64,000 nucleotides of DNA from Thuidium tamariscinum (Eukaryota > Streptophyta > Bryopsida > Hypnales > Thuidiaceae): the NCBI GenBank assembly GCA_947034885.2, contig OX344755.2, positions 11,224,501 through 11,288,500 of the forward strand, given 5' to 3'. Numbering within the stretch: position 1 is the stretch's first letter; every line of letters starts with the position of its first letter. This document shows positions 22,826 through 34,541 of the stretch, piece by piece. Made by a program: the position numbers and the translations under genes. The notes under the pieces are model-generated. The model was given only the letters and a program-made list of their open reading frames with translations. It was not told the origin of the DNA and searched no databases.

Positions 22826-23310
22826 ACTACTACTTTTGGGTGCACTATATGACTCTTTGTCACAATGCATCCCAAAAAAAATTTAAATTTAAAAAAATTA
22901 ATAATCCCTCCTCTCCAAGGTTTCAAAAAAAGTAATTAATTAAGAATGATTTCATACCTTCCTTCCCTTCCCTTCCACCACCCTACTTGTAATTTTGAAA
23001 ACCCAATTAACTTGACAATTAATATGGGACAATTCAAAATCCTATATATCGTATATGTATCCACTCCCATATCTATATTTGTGCCCATATTCACTACCCA
23101 TATCCATATCAATATTAAATATTCGTATTTGTATTTGATATTGTATCCATATTTTGTATTCATACAATATTTGTATATATATTCAAAACTTGTATTTGGA
23201 CGGCTCAGATTAAATCTCACAAAGATCAACGGCTTGTGATTTGTAAAAAGGGGGGGGGGGACTAATGGCAAACTAAGAGGTGACTACCTTTTTGGGATGC
23301 ATTTTGATGG
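22826..23310. mobile_element. Family P repeat, copy 1, with degenerate ATATCC array
   Basis: Ends near TACTTTTGGGTGCA and CTACCTTTTTGGGATGCA are roughly inverted. Internal blocks (AAGGTTTCAAA-like, a CCTTCC-rich block, CACAAAGATCAACGG, AAATCTCACAAAGATC) recur inverted at 50750-51250. Between 23040 and 23200 a degenerate repeat of CATATCCATAT and TTTGTATT words creates long overlapping ORFs on both strands, which are not genes. Confidence 0.55.
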
Positions 23311-23319
23311 ACAACTCTT

Positions 23320-23525
23320 AGATTTTCATATTTTTCTTATTGGCAAGTGAAAGGAGGTCCCTACACACCAAAGAATGTAACATTTGGATACATATGCAAA
23401 AGTTAGGAAGGAACAAAAGTTAGGTTTTAAAGCAATTTCTTCTGTATAGATACAAAATTGATTTTGGAGATGTATTAAGTGAAAATTGCAGTTTAGGGTC
23501 AAAGGCACATTAGAAGGGCCAACAT
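23320..23525. mobile_element. Family A fragment
   Basis: The left-half A sequence (TTGGCAAGTGAAAGGA, CACCAAAGAATGTAACATTT, TGCAAAAGTTA) is present, but the terminal inverted repeats are lost. Confidence 0.55.
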
Positions 23526-24937
23526 TATTAGATGCTTAGTTTGTTGTTGTCTTTTTAAATGTATCTTTCATGTCATGATTTGTTGCCTTCTCTTTGGTCC
23601 CTATTTTGCTTATAATTTTAGATTGCATTTGAATTGTTCTTCAACTTGTATTGTATTTGGAATGACAACAAAGCATAATTTCATGCAATCTAATCACATT
23701 ATAATATTGTTTTTTTTCCAAAATTGTCAATGAAGTCCTACCCTTGCAAAAGAAGGAATCAAATCTAGACTTGCACCACTTAATTCGTAAAGGTTTTTTG
23801 ACAATATTTTCACCAAAGCCGCTTCAAAAGTATTATTTTTAGGACAACTACCAAATTTTAGAAAAAAATGTTTTTGGACAAATGTAAATTTCTTGGAAAT
23901 GATTTCAACTAAAGTACCTAAACTTCAAGAATTTTTCAAAAAAGTGTATCATATTGTAGTACAGGAAAGCATCAGGATATGAAAATCCATTGTACGTTTA
24001 CAAAATACTAAAGTACATGTATATACAATGACACCACTAAAAGCAATATTGTATCATGGAACATTGCAAATGGCATAGACATAAACATATGGCCAAGGGG
24101 TAATGTCATGCAAGAAGTTACAAATATACAAAATAGTGCAATTGCAAACTCTATTGACAACAATGGAATTCACACAGTATTTGAGCTAGCAATGTCCAAA
24201 AGAAGAGATGAGATTCTTAAAGGCAATGGATTTGCTCATTGAAGCAATTATGTCTTGTTTTTTTCAATATATAGACACTTTACCTTTTACCCCATGTGTT
24301 CAAAAAGTGCATTGCCAAAACTTAACACATAAATAGACATCAAATTATTTACCATTGACAACAATACTTAGGAGACCAAAGTACACATTTGTGATAGTTG
24401 TACCAAGATAATTGGTTCTTGTCTTGCTCCAAAATAGACACAATGTTTCACAAATAATATCCAAACATATCGAGGTCATCAAAGACACACTTAGAGATAA
24501 AAGGAAGTTATATGAGACTAGTTTTTGCATGAATGAGATGTGCAAAATTTAGCAACTAAGGTTACAAAAGAGACCTACATAGTAAACACCAAAGATACCA
24601 AAAATATATAGTTGTGGGTCCAAGGAAATAAAGATATATTTTTTTAAATAAAGATTGCATTGGCCTAGTTGAACAAGGAGGACTAACAAGAACCAACATT
24701 CCCTTAACAAAAGGTATCCAAACGACTTGGTAGTATGATATGATGCTACAATTTGACCATGAGGGAGCTATTTCCAATGATGCCACATTTGGCACTTATA
24801 GAAAAAAAAACTGCATTTATTCTTTTCAATGTTTTGTAAGCTAAGAAATCTTATGGATTGTCTTCTTTTCTAATTACCGCCTCATTCTCAATATTATTGT
24901 CCGTGTAATATTCTTTTACCAATTTGGCTATCAACAA
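23526..24937. other. AT-rich intergenic DNA without a gene
   Basis: ORFs of 66 and 77 codons near 24.3-24.8 kb are unrecognised. No shared repeat or RNA gene was found. Confidence 0.5.
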
Positions 24938-25150
24938 TGCTAGTGTGTGAGCATGAACATGCGAGCATGTGAGCTTCTAATATGTATATAAGTAGATATA
25001 CTACCACCTTTGAAGGTGTTTATAGTAAAAATACCTATAATATAGGTACATATCTAGTATAAATATACTTTAATCATAAAGCGTTTCTATAGTATAAGTA
25101 CCTATACTGTAGGTGCATTATCTTTGAGGCTCATAAGCTCACACTTCTAT
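24938..25150. mobile_element. Family L repeat, copy 1
   Basis: About 210 bp beginning TGCTAGTGTGTGAGCATGAA and ending GAGGCTCATAAGCTCACACT. It matches 63505-63734 almost continuously, and by eye this is among the most similar repeat pairs in the window. The interior contains imperfect palindromes of TATAGTA and TACCTATA words. Confidence 0.75.
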
Positions 25151-25829
25151 TAAACATTTGTGAGGACTTAATGGTGATGAGATTTGAGGTCAAAACTATT
25201 TCTATTATTTAAAAGCACATGCGCAAGGGAGGCCTAGTTGCATGAACATGGAAGACATAGAATAATGAATTTTTAGATGCCCTTTGATAGGAACGTGTAC
25301 ACCTAATGTACAAATATATCACATAAGAATTCAGCTAAAAATAATTAATCTAGACCTTTTATCATAGTCAAAAATCCTTAATCCAAGAATGTGACAAATT
25401 AACAAAATTGACTTTGAAATATTAAATTATTTTAAAAGAATTTTGAAAAATAAAAGATACAATAACAATCAAAATAGCTAGAAATAAATTATTATTTTTT
25501 CATTAGCTTTATTATTCAAAAGTTGCGGAAGATGATAAGAGAGCCACTGTCATTGTGATGGAAAAATAGCGAGTGTTTCTTGCAATGACCCTATGTAGCT
25601 CTTTTTGTCTATAGTTTATGGTTTTCAATAATGGAATATGTGTTGCCTTGATTTTTACTTCTAGATGTGCTCAAGAAGACCTTACTCTGTATATGAGGGT
25701 TCTACTCATGATCATGAAAAAGGAAAACTTACTAATTGGAAGCCCAATGCTTTCATTACTGACTATGCATGAGGAGAAATCAATAGCTTGCAGTATGGAC
25801 CAGGGTTTTTTTTTCATTTCTTGTGAAGT
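25151..25829. other. Intergenic DNA with a family J terminus
   Basis: The J right end GTGTTTCTTGCAATGACCCT occurs at 25572-25592, but the rest of the element was not identified. The ORF at 25618-25911 (97 codons) and its antisense partner have no recognisable domain and run into repeat DNA. Confidence 0.4.
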
Positions 25830-26537
25830 GTCAAAGTGGCGATATTTCATTTTATCGTGGAGCTCCAAATCTCAACATTCATTCATATATTGGATAGAAA
25901 ATATCATATGAGCACATAATACATATCTATCATTCTATTTTTATCCATTATTAGGCAATTTCATCCACTATTTAAAAAAAATTGGAGTTTATTGGCGATT
26001 TCATCCAAAATTTTACTATTTTTTTCCTATAGGCTTGGTGCTAGGTCAAAAAATTTGGTGCAATTTTGCACCAAATCGCCAGAAAAAAAACCCCTGGTAT
26101 GGACTTCCCACTCATTCCATCACCACAAATGTTTGCATTAGTTCTTGCATAAGAGCAAAACACCCATTTCCGCACATATTCCTTGTAGTAAATTGTAGAT
26201 TCACCCAAATGCGTCAGTAGACTTCCCATAATGTGTTCGCCACATGTATAATTGTAATTTGTTGACACAACTGAAGGACATATAGGGAAATTAGGTTGGC
26301 TGAGTGCTAATTTTCGCAGGGTTCAATTTTGGGGGCACCTATAGGACGGTTCCATAGGTTTAGGGAGCCAATACTTTGAAAATTTGTAGAAATTACATAT
26401 TGTATCCGAAAAATCTAATTTTTTTTTAATATTCATGATTTTCACTCGCTAATACTACAAAAATATCAGTTTTAGAAAACATTGCCTCCAACTATGCTGA
26501 ATTCCTTATTTGGATGGTTTTGGGTGTTTCCACTGTA
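25830..26537. mobile_element. Family B element, long copy 2
   Basis: Left segments (TTCATTCATATATTGGATAG, GGCAATTTCATCCA) match 48.87-49.05 kb. From 26115 on it matches the shorter B copies (CACCCATTTCCGCAC, CAACTGAAGGACA, AAATTTGTAGAAATTACATA), ending TTGGGTGTTTCCACTG|TA. It is therefore either a longer B form or a B element joined to another repeat, and the same junction occurs in both copies. Confidence 0.65.
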
Positions 26538-27145
26538 TACCATTGTCAACAAAGAAAACATAGTTTTCTTGCCAATCTTGTTTGAAGACAAGCATATCTG
26601 ATAGGACCATATGTGATAAAAGTAATTTACCATTCATGCTCATAAAATTTGGTCTTATTAAAACATTGAGTCATTCAAGATGACAAATTGCAGGATTGTA
26701 TGGCCTGTTACAACCAAAAAAAGTTGGAGAGGGTAGTCAAATCATTCCTTCCTTCTTAACAAGTAGAACAAAGGAGAATTTAAGTATATCAATTCCAAGG
26801 AAATAGAAATGCATGGGGATGGTATTGGGGTCATCTTTCTATCCTTAACCAATAGAATAAAGAGGGCTAATATTCTTCAAGACAATAGAAGAAATTCAAC
26901 AATGAAGGTCAAGATTGACAATTGTCGTTAAGGGGGAGATTTTCATAATTATAATCTATCTTGGAGTATTTATCAAAAAATATGGTATGGTGGAGGGAGG
27001 GAGGGACCCTAAGACGGTTCCCTAAGAAAATGAATTAATTTAATCCATAATTTCAAATGCATTAGAAGACAATCTACCATTATGAATGGCTCATGATATG
27101 TGCTTGAAGTTGTGTGGAGAGATCTATAAAGATCTATTGTAGAGG
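26538..27145. other. Intergenic DNA without a gene
   Basis: No ORF or repeat is supported. Confidence 0.5.
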
Positions 27146-27428
27146 TAAGGTGGATATACTCCAAATTGCACCATGCCCACAACCACGATTATCACTATGT
27201 GTACATCTCCAAAAGCAATGTCCATGTATGTTAAAGAAATGATTTTGAAACATCTACCCAATAAACATTTATCTCATCAAAAACTTTTGCATACAATATC
27301 CAAATATTATGTTTTTTGGTAAGTTGAAATTCCCTTTACTTGCCAACAAGAAAAATGAAACTTTGATCAGTCTAATAATAGAAAATAGGTACATAAGCTA
27401 AAGTGATGGTTTGGGGGTACCCACCTTA
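27146..27428. mobile_element. Family A MITE, copy 3
   Basis: TA|AGGTGGATATACTCC at the left and GGGTACCCACCT|TA at the right. The interior aligns in reverse with copy 1 (CAATATCCAAATATTATG, TACTTGCCAACAAGA). It is more diverged than copies 1 and 4. Confidence 0.7.
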
Positions 27429-28849
27429 GTGTAAATGGTCAAGTAATTCAAGAACAACGAGTTTATTGTTTAAATGTCCCATTTAGGATGTAACTTATCA
27501 TTGATCAACTTGTGGGCTCAGAAAGAAAGATTGCTCGAAATCAAAGACCAGTTTTCATTTCAACTTTGCTTCAACCTCTGAACTGATAAAAATACCAAAA
27601 AACTATGGCATAAGAAAGAAAATGTCAGGCTGAAAAGTCATTATTTTATTTAGTTGGGGGGCTCAAATCAAAGAAATCATTTGCACAAGGTACATTGCCA
27701 AAATGGTTTGATTTATAGACTAATAGGTATATTTCTAATTTCTATAGTAATCTTGAAAGTCATCCATTGGACACTTTTTGGCCTCATCACTCATACTCAT
27801 GGTATAACATACAAACACTCTCAAGAATTTTTTTTAAATTTTAATACATGGAAACACTTCTAACTACACCATGCTAGTGTCCAACACAAGTTCAAACAAG
27901 TTATTGTTATATAACTTGCTTGAATGGACTTTGCACAATTGGAAGTCAAATTTCAGATTTCAACTTCAATTCTAACACCTCTTTCTTGTCCAACGTGGAA
28001 TATAAATTTCCACAAACCTAGTTCTTCAATTATTTTATAAATGAACATTGACAAAACTAGTGAATGAAGGCATCAACTTTAGCAATATCAATACAAGACT
28101 ATAAAGATATCTCATGTCTAAAAGATTGCCATGAATGAAGCATTTGATGGGGAATGGCTCAACTATCTAAGCATCATGGATTAAGATGGCAAATTCCATC
28201 CGTAATGCCTCAATCAAGAAGTAAACCTTACAATAAAGAACCAACTATGGTGGCAAATACCATGCCAATGTCTAAATTTGAATTCATGACCACCTCACCA
28301 GTTTGCCAAAGGCATGGCTATTGGAGCCAAGGTCACCAGGGCTATACAAGAACACATACTATGATACATTGCAAATAACATCTTTTTGAAGTTTCTTTTG
28401 CAAGAAGGTATCTCTTTTTGTGGGGATATATAACTTTGTTCTTACATCCATTTAATTTCCAAAGCTTGAATTGCTATTTGTATAATTTGACTAGATTGGA
28501 GGTAGAAATCAAGGCACCAAGCTTTGAAGTTAAATAAATGCGCCATCATACTTCCAAATGTACATTGGCTTTGCAAGTAATTGATCAATTTTTCTACTAA
28601 TGTTTGAAATTGAGTGGCATGTGGCAACCAATGAATGAGGTGAAACAAGGCAAGAAGTGGAGGATAATTTTAGATAATTATAGTAAGTCATATTGATGGG
28701 AAAGAAAGTGGGCTTTGCTAATTCTAAGATCAAGGAAAGTAGAGAAAAGGAAGGACTATTAATTTCTATAATATAGTCTAATACTTTGAAAGCAAACATG
28801 ACATGAAGTGACCATTCTTCAATGTATCAAAAGTATACACTTCAAGAAG
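27429..28849. other. Intergenic DNA without a supported gene
   Basis: ORFs of 68-89 codons occur on both strands but show no domains and overlap each other. No shared repeats were recognised. Confidence 0.45.
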
Positions 28850-29045
28850 TAGTCACTTTTAGTGACCATTGTATTTGACCTTCAAAAATGTGTAACTAAT
28901 TCCACAAAGTTCCAAAAAATACAGAACAATTTGGTTTGGATGCCAATTTTATTTTTCTTCCTATTTAAATTTACTTAAAATTAATTTCAAGGAATTTTTC
29001 TTCCTCTAAAAGTCAATCAGCTTATAAATTGTTGCTTTAACCCTT
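28850..29045. mobile_element. Family C remnant
   Basis: The C interior is recognisable (GTGTAACTAATTCCACAAAG, GGTTTGGATGCCAATTTTAT, AATCAGCTTATAAATTG), but the terminal repeats are decayed. Confidence 0.55.
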
Positions 29046-29272
29046 AAACAATGTGGGGGTTCATCTAAGAAACCATCCTTTCTAAAACCGTTGGAATCAT
29101 TGGTATTCAAAAATTCAAAAATGCGCATTTGAAGTCAAAGAACTGTAGAAAATCTTCCTTTTCTACCCCTAATTCTAAAGATGAATGCCTATAGTTCTAT
29201 CATGTATAGCAAAACACTTTCTTATACATTGACCATGAAATGGCTTCAGGGTCTTTTTGGCATAAGTGATTT

Positions 29273-29550
29273 TTTCGGGGCTCTAAGAGACTGTTTTGAG
29301 TGTCATTCACCAATATGTAAACAAGTCATTGCTAGTCAAATTAAAAAATAAAAAATAAAAATAGAAATAGAAATAATGAAATTAAAAAATTTAAAATTAA
29401 AAAATAAAATTAAACTATTAAATAAATATTATTATCTAATGTGACAGTCTTTTGGCCACATCAGATCGCTTGTGTGGCAGATTTCAGCACGTTGTGGCAC
29501 ATTTCAATCCAGGAACTCGTGGTCTTCCAATGCAGCCAAAAAACCTCTTA
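29273..29550. mobile_element. Family G element, copy 3
   Basis: TA|AGTGATTTTTTCGGGGC and GCCAAAAAACCTCT|TA are imperfect inverted ends. The centre is an A-rich low-complexity tract (29340-29410). The palindrome AATGTGACAGTC, TTTTGGCCACATCA follows at 29439-29465, a diverged form of the module in copies 1 and 2. Confidence 0.65.
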
Positions 29551-30250
29551 TGGGTTAAGAGCAGACTATCTTGACCAAAACCATGTTGGCTCTTTCTCCA
29601 CCCAAACCCGCCACCTACACCAATTAGATATCGAATCTGGGTCCAAGCATACAAACAAAGCCTCAGTGGTTGAATCCTTCCATTCTACAGTGCACAGCAT
29701 GGATAGTCATCCAATGAAAATATTGAGACAATCCTTAGATTCAGGAGAACAAAAGGACCCCAGCATTGGTTAACAATGTTATGTCCTGTATAAAGTATTA
29801 ATTGTTAGAAGACATAGCAAATTAATAATAACTCTTTGAGTGAACCATGTTTTTTTCTGGCGATTTATTGCCAGATTCCAAATCTGATGTGCCACTCTAT
29901 GTGACCCCCTCCAAATATTGCCCTCTGATAGGAGACTTTTTCCTGTTCATCTACAGTGCAAAACCCCCCAAGGCCCTTCATCTCCTACACTAGTCTGGTA
30001 GGAGAATGTAAGAAAAGGTAATTGACTCCATTACCTTATGGACACAACTTTTGGATAAGCCCATTGCAGGCACAGTTCTTTGCCATGTCCGATTTCACAA
30101 TATCATACTAACATGTGTACATAACAGGAATTTTTGCCATTTGGGGTCTCCAATTGGCTTGTCCAAACTTCTGCCTGATGGTGGTTGTATTTTACCCTGG
30201 CAATGAAATCCTGTTTCATTCCATGTGTTTCAAAAAAAAAAAAAAAAAAT
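29551..30250. other. Possible poly(A)-tailed retroposed sequence
   Basis: About 680 bp of less AT-rich, apparently single-copy sequence ends in a run of about 18 A at 30232-30249. The strand and the poly(A) end would fit a retroposed transcript or the 3' end of a LINE. I found no reverse transcriptase and could not identify a target duplication. The 110-codon ORF at 29441 runs from the G element into this segment and is unrecognised. Confidence 0.3.
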
Positions 30251-30311
30251 CATGTTTCAATTGATTAAAAAAACAAACAAACTTGTGCTTAGAATGGATT
30301 GGGTTAACCTA

Positions 30312-31143
30312 TAGGAGAGGGCTCATCAATCGTGCAAGCTTTTGCACTTGTCCACTAGGAGGTTTTGAAATGGATAGTTGATTGTGAGAAAATGAATTGT
30401 GGATTACATTGAAGCATCATCAAAAAAGTTGGGCCAGACTATTTTGGTCCTATTTTGACATCAAAGGCTACATTTTGATAATATAGGTACCATTTTCTCC
30501 ATATTGAGTTGGTATGGGGGTTGGCACCAAATTTACTTGATTGCATTTCAATGCACCATCATGGCACTATATTCACATGCCTTGAAGTTCTTGATGATGC
30601 AAAGATGTGGTTTATACTAATTGAATGGATGTTTTCAGAGTCCCAATGGATTCATTCCTAACTAAGTGGATAGGTGTCTATTGATTATATTCAAAATAAG
30701 AATCGGTTGTTGAACTACCTTCTTTCAAGTGTTAAAAAATCTGAAATTATGATTTATTCAAGCATTCATTTCAGTTTTAGAAAGGGACACATTTAGAAAC
30801 AAATTCTATTACTTTTAACATGTTGCAGTGCTAGTTTTTGAACTAAGCCAGATTTTTTTTCCAAACTGCGCATGTATGGGTTTGCAAGGCCTACTGATCA
30901 CAAATCGGGCCCTATACTAAAGTGTGTTTGAAAATTCATAACTAATTCAATAATGCTTTAAAAAATATGAAATGACTTGTGTTAGACTACTCATCTATTT
31001 CTCATTGACTGAAAAATATGTTAAAAGTTTCATTTGTTTAAAAAATTAATTAAAAAACAAGACTAAAAATATTCCCATCTCAGGAAATACATGGAAAAGG
31101 CAGACCAGCTCTTACATGAGCGGTTCGTGAGCCTCCTCCCTTA
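30312..31143. mobile_element. Family E element, copy 2, with nested F
   Basis: It begins TAGGAGAGGGCTCATCAATC and ends GTGAGCCTCCTCCCT|TA. It aligns with copies 1 and 3 except for about 187 bp at 30414-30600. The uninterrupted D target (GGATTACATTG) is at 30401-30411. Confidence 0.78.
30414..30600. mobile_element. Family F insertion in E
   Basis: The inverted ends GCATCATCAA and TTGATGATGC enclose a segment absent from the other E copies. It is repeated at 38245-38440 (CCATTTTGACACCAAAGG-like, GCACCAAAT, TTTCAATGCACCATCAT, TTCACATGCCTTGAAGTTCT). Confidence 0.7.
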
Positions 31144-31631
31144 CCTTAATTGGGCAGAACAAGTTACTGTGTTTTAACAAATTAAAAAGAAGAGAAAAAT
31201 CCTTACAGTTACACTAACTGAGTGTTCAGTTGCTGTGTTGCAATTCCATAGAATTTCTACTAAGCTTATGATAAGTTATTGCCTGTTGCATTCCCCGATG
31301 GAATTTCTCAATGCTCTACAGTATCTACTGTAGAAGTTCACTGATTATTCTAGGAATGTCATAGTTTGCAGAAATAAACAGTACACTAGTTCTGTACGAG
31401 AGGGTTTGAATATCGCTTAGGCTTTTGAAACCACCCGTACTGAAGTTTCCAAAATCATGCAGAAGGTTGACTAGAAGAAGAGAAGATTTTTGTTGTGGTT
31501 GACAATTGAAAAGTGTGAGCAATTCATAAGTTCTCTGCACATGGATCTACTAACTGTAAGGAGTGGTCTTTGCTACAAAAAGAAATGAAATTAGCTGTAA
31601 GAAGAGGCAAAGTGCACTTAATGAAGTGCAA
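31144..31631. other. Intergenic DNA without a gene
   Basis: ORFs of 65-71 codons on the minus strand are unrecognised. No repeat was found. Confidence 0.45.
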
Positions 31632-31972
31632 TAAGGGAGGAGGTTCATAAAGCGCCCACATAAGAGCTGAAACTGAATCTTGGAGCAGTGAAACTTCTTG
31701 AAATATTTTTCAGTAAATTTTTCTTGAAAGACAAGAAGAAATGGCATCTAATGCAAGTCATTTCATATTAATTTGGAGGTTTTTGAAATTAGTTATGATT
31801 TTTTGAAGTCCAAATGGGGTAGCGCTATAAAACTGTCCACATCTTGAAATGTAAACTGTTTGCACATTCTTGTCAAAATAAAAAAGAAACATGTACAAAT
31901 GGTGTACATTTCAGGAGGTAGGTGGTTTTAGAGCCTGAGCAGATTTTGAACCTCTTCCCTTAATATCTTTAT
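31632..31972. mobile_element. Family D MITE, copy 2
   Basis: TA|AGGGAGGAGGTTCATAAAG and TTGAACCTCTTCCCT|TA are inverted ends with TA on both sides. It contains the shared C/D/E module and GTGTACATTTCAGGAG. Confidence 0.82.
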
Positions 31973-31989
31973 GAAAGTGGGAAGTGCAT

Positions 31990-32274
31990 TAGATGTTTTT
32001 TGACCCCTGCAGAAGACTGTTCCAGTGCTGTTCCCCCGCAGCTGTTCCCCGCAGCGAGGGGAGCGGCCTGCTGTCAGATTTTTTTATTTTTTTATTTTTT
32101 TATTAAAAAAAAAAAATTAGTCTTCAAATACAAAAAAAAAAATTTTTTTTTTTTTTTTTTTTGGTCGATGACGTGGCAGTCTCTCGGCCACGTCAGACCG
32201 CCTTGCCGAACCTCGCCGAACCTGTTCCCTGCTGTGATAACTCGCAGTCTTCTTGACCCCTCAAAAAACTTCTA
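31990..32274. mobile_element. Family G-like MITE, copy 4
   Basis: The ends TTAGATGTTTTTTGACCCC and GACCCCTCAAAAAACTTCTA are inverted, followed inward by AGAAGACTG and CAGTCTTCTT. The arms are GC-rich, and the centre is nearly pure A and T (32078-32162). TGACGTGGCAGTC, CTCGGCCACGTCA at 32169-32195 is the best-preserved copy of the G/H palindrome. It lies between a D and an E element. Confidence 0.78.
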
Positions 32275-32321
32275 ATGAATTGAATAAACACATGCAATGC
32301 ATGCTTGTAGAAAAACCATTA

Positions 32322-32926
32322 TAGGAGAGGGTTCTAAAACCGAGCAGGCTTTTGCAACCATCCAGTAGGGGCTTTGAAATGGACATGTGAACTTTGGAAA
32401 AATGAACTCTGGATTACAATGGAGCTTGATGAGATTTGTTTTCACTTCTTCAATGGATGGTTTAAGAACCAGACTTGGTTCATTCCTAACTAAGTAGCTA
32501 GGTGCCTACTAATTTAATTCAAAATTAGAATTCATTGTTCAACTTCCATCTTACAAGTATTGAAAAATCTAAAATGATGATTAAATCAAGCATTCATTTC
32601 AGATTTTGAAAGGGACACTTTTAGAAACCATTTCAATTACTTTACACATGTAGCAATGCTAGTTTTTGAACAAGCCCTGATTTTTTTTCAAAATATGCAT
32701 AGATGGGTTTCCAAGGGTCTATGATCACAAATAGGGACCTACACCAGATTGTGTTTGAAAATTCACAACTAAATTAATAATGCTTCAAAAAATGAAACAA
32801 GTTGTGTTAGATTCCTCATCTATTTATCTTTGACTAAAAAATAAACTAAAAATATTTTCATCTCATGAGATATATGAAAAAGGCGGATCAACCCTTAGAT
32901 GAGCGGTTTATGAGCCTCCTCCCTTA
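32322..32926. mobile_element. Family E element, copy 3 (no inserts)
   Basis: It begins TAGGAGAGGGTTCTAAAACC and ends ATGAGCCTCCTCCCT|TA. It carries neither the D nor the F insertion and so defines the uninterrupted structure of about 605 bp. Confidence 0.8.
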
Positions 32927-33427
32927 ATATACAAGTAAGTCATTTTAGAGGTAAGCAACTTTTAATGAAGTCACCATTGTAGAGTAATTTAAAATAATTT
33001 GGTGTACACTTTTAAGACTCTATGAGGAGCATCCTTGGTATGGTCTTCATGCATTTTTGAACTGACATGCACTGTTTCCATTGCTATGGGGCTTCATTCA
33101 TGCTCCTACCTAAAAGCACTATTAGTGACCTATGATACTCCAGCTTTGATTAAGCATAAATAAATCACTATAACTCAGAAAATTATGTTGAAAATTGCAC
33201 CTAAAACCTCTTGAATTTTTTCCTCTCTTGAATTTGATTAAAAATCCACCACTCTTTTCCCTACATAGGACATTCTCTCCTTAGATGGTTCATTCATGAG
33301 CCTCCTCCCTTAATAATGTACTCCCTGTGTCTTTCTTACAGCTTCCAAAAATGTTCTCCTTTAGGAAGTAACTATATTTTCAATCAAAGTGCTACTAATA
33401 TATATATGCATTTGAGAATAAGTAACC
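32927..33427. other. Intergenic DNA ending in a D/E-type terminus
   Basis: TTCATGAGCCTCCTCCCTTA at about 33293-33312 is a D/E-type right end, but the corresponding left end was not found. No gene is supported. Confidence 0.45.
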
Positions 33428-33816
33428 TACGGTGGAAGCACCCAAAACCGTCCAAATAAGGAATTCAGCATAGTTGGAGGGAGATTTTTGTAAAACTGAT
33501 ATTTTTCTAGTATTAGCGAGTGAAAATCATGAATATTGAAAAAAAGAAATAGAATTTTCGGACATTGTATGTAATTTCTATGTTTTTTTGAAGTGATGGC
33601 TCCCTAGACCATTGAAAGTGTGCAATAGGTGCACCCAAAACTAAACCCTGCGAAAATCAGCACTCGGCCAACCAGATTTTCTATGTGTCCTTCAATTGTG
33701 TCAGCAAATTACAATCACACATGTGGCAAATACATTAACTGCACTCTAGGGACATATTTGAGTGACTCTACAATCCACTGCAAGGTACATGGATGGGAAT
33801 GGGTGTTTCTCCCTTA
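33428..33816. mobile_element. Family B MITE, copy 3 (inverted)
   Basis: It begins TACGGTGGAAGCACCCAAAA and ends AATGGGTGTTTCTCCCTTA. The interior is the reverse of 26115-26537 (ATAAGGAATTCAGCATAGTT, TGAAAATCATGAATATTG). TA lies at both outer edges. Confidence 0.78.
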
Positions 33817-34541
33817 TTCCTTAGATTTATTCTAAATCTTGAGCTTAGGCACGACCATTTAGACACTCAAAATCCATGTGGAATGTATGATTTTTTAACA
33901 ATTTGTGGATGCTACTAGTTTTGTCATTTTAGATGATTTAGAAGGTAGTGGCAACAATGGGATGCTAGAAACATGTTGCACAACCTAATTATTCAGAATA
34001 AGGTCTAGATTCACTCTCCAATCTTGGCTACAAAAGAGGAAGAGTCATATAAGAGGGCTCCTCCTTTGTACCCATTTTTGTAAGCCAATCTCAGTTGCTC
34101 AGTCTACTATTCATTTTTCGTCATTTTTCTCTTCTTTGCCTAGCTTTGGGGTTGGCCTATTTGTGTGTGTTCTTCTTTCTTTCTAATGCAGTGACATCTC
34201 CCCATTTGATTAGAAAAAAAAAATGAAAACCTAGCCCACTTTATAATCAAAGTTTGATAGTGTTGAAGTAGTCACTAAACGCATTGCCAATACCATTGTC
34301 TAAGGAAGCAATTAGTAGAAGGTGCCTCACATAGGCAAGGCCAAGCTTGCAAGGCTAAAGGAATGCTCCTAAATTGTTTCAATAACCCTCATAAGGTTGT
34401 TCAATGCAACAAATGCATTCTCAATGTTCAAAATCAAGAAACAAAGCTTTATTATGGGACAAATTTTTTTTTTGATTTGGAGGTTTTTGGTGGGACAAAG
34501 GAAGTACTAAACAATGTACAAAAAATTTAGTATTATTGTAG
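33817..34541. other. Intergenic DNA without a gene
   Basis: A CT-rich stretch with a short A run (about 34210-34220) is present. No ORF or shared repeat is supported. Confidence 0.45.

Noticed and set aside
22936-23271. Overlapping 111- and 97-codon ORFs on opposite strands
   Set aside because: Both are produced by the degenerate ATATCC/TTTGTATT array inside family P.
28154-28378. 74-codon plus-strand ORF
   Set aside because: No homology recognised, no regulatory or splice context, and comparable chance ORFs are frequent nearby.
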